Shown: in pieces, positions 59,394-64,000 of the stretch
How the letters are laid out: the number at the start of each line of letters is the position of its first letter
Position numbering within the stretch: position 1 is the first letter of the stretch
Source: Argentina anserina
Taxonomy: Eukaryota > Streptophyta > Magnoliopsida > Rosales > Rosaceae
Direction: 5' to 3'
NCBI RefSeq assembly: GCF_933775445.1
Contig: NW_026089421.1
Span: 62,001 to 126,000 of the forward strand
DNA length: 64,000 nt
Program-made: the position numbers and the translations under genes
The notes under the pieces: model-generated
What the model was told of the DNA's origin: nothing
Databases searched by the model: none
The model's input: the letters and a program-made list of their open reading frames with translations, nothing else

Positions 59394-62300
59394 ATGCGAG
59401 TTTCTATTGTATTTGAGAATTTTGCAAGTGTGGGAGTGTGTTTCTTTCAAACTGAGTATCTTCACATCGTTTGCGTATCTTTACTATTCCAATTGTGTAT
59501 CTTTACATCGTTTGCGTATCTTCACTATTCCAATTGTGTATCTTTTCATTTCTCGTTTGAGTATCTTTCTATAAGGCTTTTGATGCCAGTTTCTATTGTA
59601 TTTGAGCGTTTTGCAAGTGTGGGAGTGTGTTTCTTTCAAACTGAGTATCTTTACATCGTTTGCGTATCTTTACTATTCCAATTGTGTATCTTTTCATCGT
59701 TTACGTATCTTTACTATTCCAATTGTGTATCTTTTCATTTCCCGTTTGAGTATTTTTCTGTAAGGCTTCTGATGCGAGTTTCTATTGTATTTGAGAGTTT
59801 TGCAAGTGAGGGAGTGTGTTTCTTTCAAACTGAGTATCTTTACATCGTTTGCGTATCTTTACTATTCCAATTGTGTATCTTTACATTGTTTGCGTATCTT
59901 TACTATTCCAATTGTGTATCTTTTCATTTCTCGTTTGAGTATCTTTCTGTAAGGCTTCTGATGCGAGTTTCTATTGTATTTGAGAGTTTTGCAAGTGTGG
60001 GAGTGTGTTTCTTTCAAACTGAGTATCTTTACATCGTTTGCGTATCTTTACTATTCCAATTATGTATCTTTACTATTCCAATTGTTTATCTTTACATCGT
60101 TTGCGTATCTTTACTATTCCAATTGTGTATCTTTCCATTTCTCGTTTGAGTATCTTTCTGTAAGGCTTCTGATGCGAGTTTCTATTGTATTTGAGAGTTT
60201 TCCAAGTGTGGGAGTGTGTTTCTTTCAAACTGAGTATCTTTACATCGTTTGCGTATCTTTACTATTCCAATTATGTATCTTTACTATTCCAATTGTTTAT
60301 CTTTACATCGTTTGCGTATCTTTACTATTCCAATTGTGTATCTTTTCATTTCTCGTTTGAGTATCTTTCTGTAAGGCTTCTGATGCGAGTTTCTATTGTA
60401 TTTGAGAGTTCTGCAAGTGTGGGAGTGTGTTTCTTTCAAACTGAGTATCTTTACATCGTTTGCGTATCTTTACTATTCCAATTGTGTATCTTTACATTGT
60501 TTGCGTATCTTTACTATTCCAATTGTGTATCTTTTCATTTCTCGTTTGAGTATCTTTCTGTAAGGCTTCTGATGCGAGTTTCTATTGTATTTCAGACTTT
60601 TGCAAGTGTGGGAGTGTGTTTCTTTCAAACCGAGTATCTTTACATCGTTTGCGTATCTTTACTATTCCAATTGTGTATCTTTACATTGTTTGCTTATCTT
60701 TACTATTCCAATTGTGTATCTTTTCATTTCTCGTTTGAGTATCTTTCTGTAAGGGTTCTGATGCGAGTGTCTATTGTATTTGAGAGTTTTGCAAGTGTGG
60801 GAGTGTGTTTCTTTCAAACTGATTATCTTTACATCGTTTGCGTATCTTTACTATTCCAATTGTGTATCTTTTCATTTCTCGTTTGAGTATCTTTCTGTAA
60901 GGCTTTCTGATGCGAGTTTCTATTGTATTTGAGAATTTTGCAAGTGTGGGAGTGTGTTTCTTTCAAACTGAGTATCTTTACATCGTTTGCGTATCTTTAC
61001 TATTCCAATTGTGTATCTTTACATCGTTTGCGTATCTTCACTATTCCAATTGTGTATCTTTTCATTTCTCGTTTGAGTATCTTTCTATAAGGCTTTTGAT
61101 GCCAGTTTCTATTGTATTTGAGCGTTTTGCAAGTGTGGGAGTGTGTTTCTTTCAAACTGAGTATCTTTACATCGTTTGCGTATCTTTACTATTCCAATTG
61201 TGTATCTTTTCATCGTTTACGTATCTTTACTATTCCAATTGTGTATCTTTTCATTTCCCGTTTGAGTATTTTTCTGTAAGGCTTCTGATGCGAGTTTCTA
61301 TTGTATTTGAGAGTTTTGCAAGTGAGGGAGTGTGTTTCTTTCAAACTGAGTATCTTTACATCGTTTGCGTATCTTTACTATTCCAATTGTGTATCTTTAC
61401 ATTGTTTGCGTATCTTTACTATTCCAATTGTGTATCTTTTCATTTCTCGTTTGAGTATCTTTCTGTAAGGCTTCTGATGCGAGTTTCTATTGTATTTGAG
61501 AGTTTTCCAAGTGTGGGAGTGTGTTTCTTTCAAACTGAGTATCTTTACATCGTTTGCGTATCTTTACTATTCCAATTATGTATCTTTACTATTCCAATTG
61601 TTTATCTTTACATCGTTTGCGTATCTTTACTATTCCAATTGTGTATCTTTCCATTTCTCGTTTGAGTATCTTTCTGTAAGGCTTCTGATGCGAGTTTCTA
61701 TTGTATTTGAGAGTTTTCCAAGTGTGGGAGTGTGTTTCTTTCAAACTGAGTATCTTTACATCGTTTGCGTATCTTTACTATTCCAATTATGTATCTTTAC
61801 TATTCCAATTGTTTATCTTTACATCGTTTGCGTATCTTTACTATTCCAATTGTGTATCTTTTCATTTCTCGTTTGAGTATCTTTCTGTAAGGCTTCTGAT
61901 GCGAGTTTCTATTGTATTTGAGAGTTCTGCAAGTGTGGGAGTGTGTTTCTTTCAAACTGAGTATCTTTACATCGTTTGCGTATCTTTACTATTCCAATTG
62001 TGTATCTTTACATTGTTTGCGTATCTTTACTATTCCAATTGTGTATCTTTTCATTTCTCGTTTGAGTATCTTTCTGTAAGGCTTCTGATGCGAGTTTCTA
62101 TTGTATTTCAGAGTTTTGCAAGTGTGGGAGTGTGTTTCTTTCAAACCGAGTATCTTTACATCGTTTGCGTATCTTTACTATTCCAATTGTGTATCTTTAC
62201 ATTGTTTGCTTATCTTTACTATTCCAATTGTGTATCTTTTCATTTCTCGTTTGAGTATCTTTCTGTAAGGGTTCTGATGCGAGTGTCTATTGTATTTGAG

Positions 62301-62425
62301 AGTTTTGCAAGTGTGGGAGTGTGTTTCTTTCAAACTGATTATCTTTACATCGTTTGCGTATCTTTACTATTCCAATTGTGTATCTTTTCATTTCTCGTTT
62401 GAGTATCTTTCTGTAAGGCTTTCTG
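59394..62425 (+). repeat. Module Z, two tandem 1,516-bp copies
   Basis: 59394-60909 and 60910-62425 each contain the duplicated 211-bp unit. Both carry cttttgatgccag (59583 and 61099) and caagtgaggg (59772 and 61288), so the pair arose by a recent duplication. tttcagactt is in the first copy only (60572). Confidence 0.9.
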
Positions 62426-63060
62426 ATGCGAGTTTCTATTGTATTTGAGAATTTTGCAAGTGTGGGAGTGTGTTTCTTTCAAACTGAGTATCTTTACATC
62501 GTTTGCGTATCTTTACTATTCCAATTGTGTATCTTTACATCGTTTGCGTATCTTCACTATTCCAATTGTGTATCTTTTCATTTCTCGTTTGAGTATCTTT
62601 CTGTAAGGCTTCTGATGCAAGTTTCTATTGTATTTGAGCGTTTTGCAAGTGTGGGAGTGTGTTTCTTTCAAACTGAGTATCTTTACATCGTTTGCGTATC
62701 TTTACTATTCCAATTGTGTATCTTTTCATTTCTCGTTTGAGTATCTTTCTGTAAAGCTTCTGATGCGAGTTTCTATTGTATTTCAGAGTTTTGCAAGTGT
62801 GGGACTGTGTTTCTTTCAAACTGAGTATCTTTACATCGTTTGCGTATCTTTACTATTCCAATTGTGTATCTTTTCATTTCTCGTTTGAGTATCTTTCTGT
62901 AAGGCTTTCTGATGCGAGTTTCTATTGTATTTGAGAATTTTGCAAGTGTGGGAGTGTGTTTCTTTCAAACTGAGTATCTTTACATCGTTTGCGTATCTTT
63001 ACTATTCCAATTGTGTATCTTTTCATTTCTCGTTTGAGTATCTTTCTGTAAGGCTTTCTG
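62426..63060 (+). repeat. 635-bp Y head with Z-like first leader
   Basis: Units are 189, 148, 149 and 149 bp, matching the first four of Y, but the first unit has tttcaaactgag like Z and not tttgaaactgag like Y. It contains gatgcaag and AAGCTT (62754-62759). It ends directly at module X, so it is a chimeric, truncated copy. Confidence 0.83.
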
Positions 63061-64000
63061 ATGCGAGTTTCTATTGTATTTGAGAATTTTGCAAGTGTGG
63101 GAGTGTGTTTCTTTCAAACTGAGTATCTTTACATCGTTTGCGTATCTTTACTATTCCAATTGTGTATCTTTACATCGTTTGCGTATCTTTACTATTCCAA
63201 TTGTGTATTTTTTCATTTCTCGTTTGGGTATCTTTCTGTAAGGCTTCTGATACGAGTTTCTATTGTATTTGAGAGTTTTGCAAGTGTGGGAGTGTGTTTC
63301 TTTCAAACCGAGTATCTTTACATCGTTTGCGTATCTTTACTATTCCAATTGTGTATCTTTACATTGTTTCCTTATCTTTACTATTCCAATTGTGTATCTT
63401 TTCATTTCTCGTTTGAGTATCTTTCTGTAAGGGCTCTGATGCGAGTGTCTATTGTATTTGAGAGTTTTGCAAGTGTGGGAGTGTGTTTCTTTCAAACTGA
63501 TTATCTTTACATCGTTTGCGTATCTTTACTATTCCAATTGTGTATCTTTTCATTTCTCGTTTGAGTATCTTTCTGTAAGGCTTTCTGATGCGAGTTTCTA
63601 TTGTATTTGAGAATTTTGCAAGTGTGGGAGTGTGTTTCTTTGAAACTGAGTATCTTTACATCGTTTGCGTATCTTTACTATTCCAATTGTGTATCTTTAC
63701 ATCGTTTGCGTATCTTCACTATTCCAATTGTGTATCTTTTCATTTCTCGTTTGAGTATCTTTCTGTAAGGCTTCTGATGCAAGTTTCTATTGTATTTGAG
63801 CGTTTTGCAAGTGTGGGAGTGTGTTTCTTTCAAACTGAGTATCTTTACATCGTTTGCGTATCTTTACTATTCCAATTGTGTATCTTTTCATTTCTCGTTT
63901 GAGTATCTTTCTGTAAAGCTTCTGATGCGAGTTTCTATTGTATTTCAGAGTTTTGCAAGTGTGGGACTGTGTTTCTTTCAAACTGAGTATCTTTACATCG
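63061..64000 (+). repeat. Modules X (copy 3) and partial Y at the right edge
   Basis: X is 63061-63587. Y starts at 63588 with tttgaaactgag and gatgcaag and has AAGCTT at 63916-63921. The window ends inside the third unit of Y (from 63925), so the array continues to the right. Confidence 0.88.

Larger units (their letters stand above)
1..64000 (+). repeat. Satellite DNA array filling the whole window
   Basis: Every part of the window can be assigned to one tandem repeat family. I followed the leader start (atgcgag and its one-base variants) from 126 to 63925 and found about 356 starts, separated only by 148, 149, 188, 189, 190, 211, 230 or 231 bp. All units face the same way. There is no inversion, spacer, transposon or unique segment. 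Neighbouring units differ by a few substitutions, so the array looks young or strongly homogenised. Arrays of this size and hierarchy are typical of eukaryotic centromeric, pericentromeric or subtelomeric satellites; that placement is inference. I do not recognise the family by name. Both edges cut through units, so the array extends beyond the window on both sides. Confidence 0.97.

Noticed and set aside
1..64000. CRISPR array (regular 19-41 bp direct repeats)
   Set aside because: The sequence between repeats is itself repeated with no unique spacers, unit spacing is a satellite hierarchy, and no cas-like gene is present.
1..64000. Transposable element or long terminal repeat arrays
   Set aside because: There is no terminal inverted repeat, target-site duplication, polyprotein frame or non-repeat internal sequence. 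Every base can be assigned to the satellite.
1..64000. Telomeric or subtelomeric TTAGGG-type repeats
   Set aside because: No such tandem hexamers or heptamers were seen. The isolated tttagg near 38427 is a local variant of the ctttctg stretch.
1..64000. CENP-B box as proof of a centromeric satellite
   Set aside because: I looked for the TTCG....CGGG core in the unit and found no match on either strand, so a centromeric role rests only on array size and structure. Many centromeric satellites lack the box, so absence decides nothing.
1..64000. A bacterial surface-protein or phase-variable gene with internal repeats
   Set aside because: There is no non-repeat coding flank, signal peptide or anchor domain in 64 kb, and frame is not preserved between repeats.

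Overview
The whole 64 kb window is one uninterrupted head-to-tail satellite DNA array. I find no gene, RNA gene, transposon or unique sequence in it. About 355 complete units lie between 126 and 63924, with partial units at both ends, and all run in the same orientation. The unit is about 34% GC and strongly strand-asymmetric: in the reference unit at 2883-3071 the + strand is about 47% T and 19% A. A 64 kb satellite with several higher-order periods suggests a eukaryotic nuclear chromosome, such as centromeric, pericentromeric, subtelomeric or other heterochromatic DNA. The sequence alone does not identify the species or the chromosomal location.

The array has three nested levels. (1) Subunits of 19-23 bp, nearly all starting gtatcttt: A (19 bp), B (22 bp), A' (23 bp, an A with a 4-bp ttct insert) and C (22 bp), plus a 62-bp leader that starts atgcgag. 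(2) Units, which differ in length by whole subunits: leader+AB+A'C = 148 bp, leader+2xAB+A'C = 189 bp, leader+3xAB+A'C = 230 bp and leader+AB+B+AB+A'C = 211 bp. An extra T in C gives 149, 190 and 231 bp. (3) Higher-order repeats (HORs) of about 0.9 to 4.2 kb, recognised by ordered length classes and diagnostic substitutions.

Layout. 1-2125: partial copy of the 1,433-bp HOR plus an outlier cassette whose markers recur only beyond 40 kb. 2126-11317: 1,433-bp HOR and rearranged derivatives. 11318-12222: mixed junction containing the first 230-bp unit. 12223-14477: 905/864/486-bp series. 14478-15153: junction. 15154-25335: 3,394-bp HOR, three copies (the last incomplete), with a 487-bp duplication. 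25336-35027: blocks of 2,177, 2,595, 1,609 and 2,973 bp rich in 149-bp units. 35028-37474: short-unit-rich transition. 37475-47499: 3.13-kb HOR family built with 211- and 230-bp units. 47500-64000: mosaic of three modules, here X (527 bp), Y (1,584 bp) and Z (1,305 or 1,516 bp).

Many open frames of 60-336 codons exist because 189 is divisible by 3 and the unit is open in one frame. They end wherever a 148-, 149-, 190-, 211- or 230-bp unit shifts the frame, so I treat them as by-products of the repeat. The biology to see here is recent, repeated amplification by unequal exchange or conversion, with readable breakpoints.
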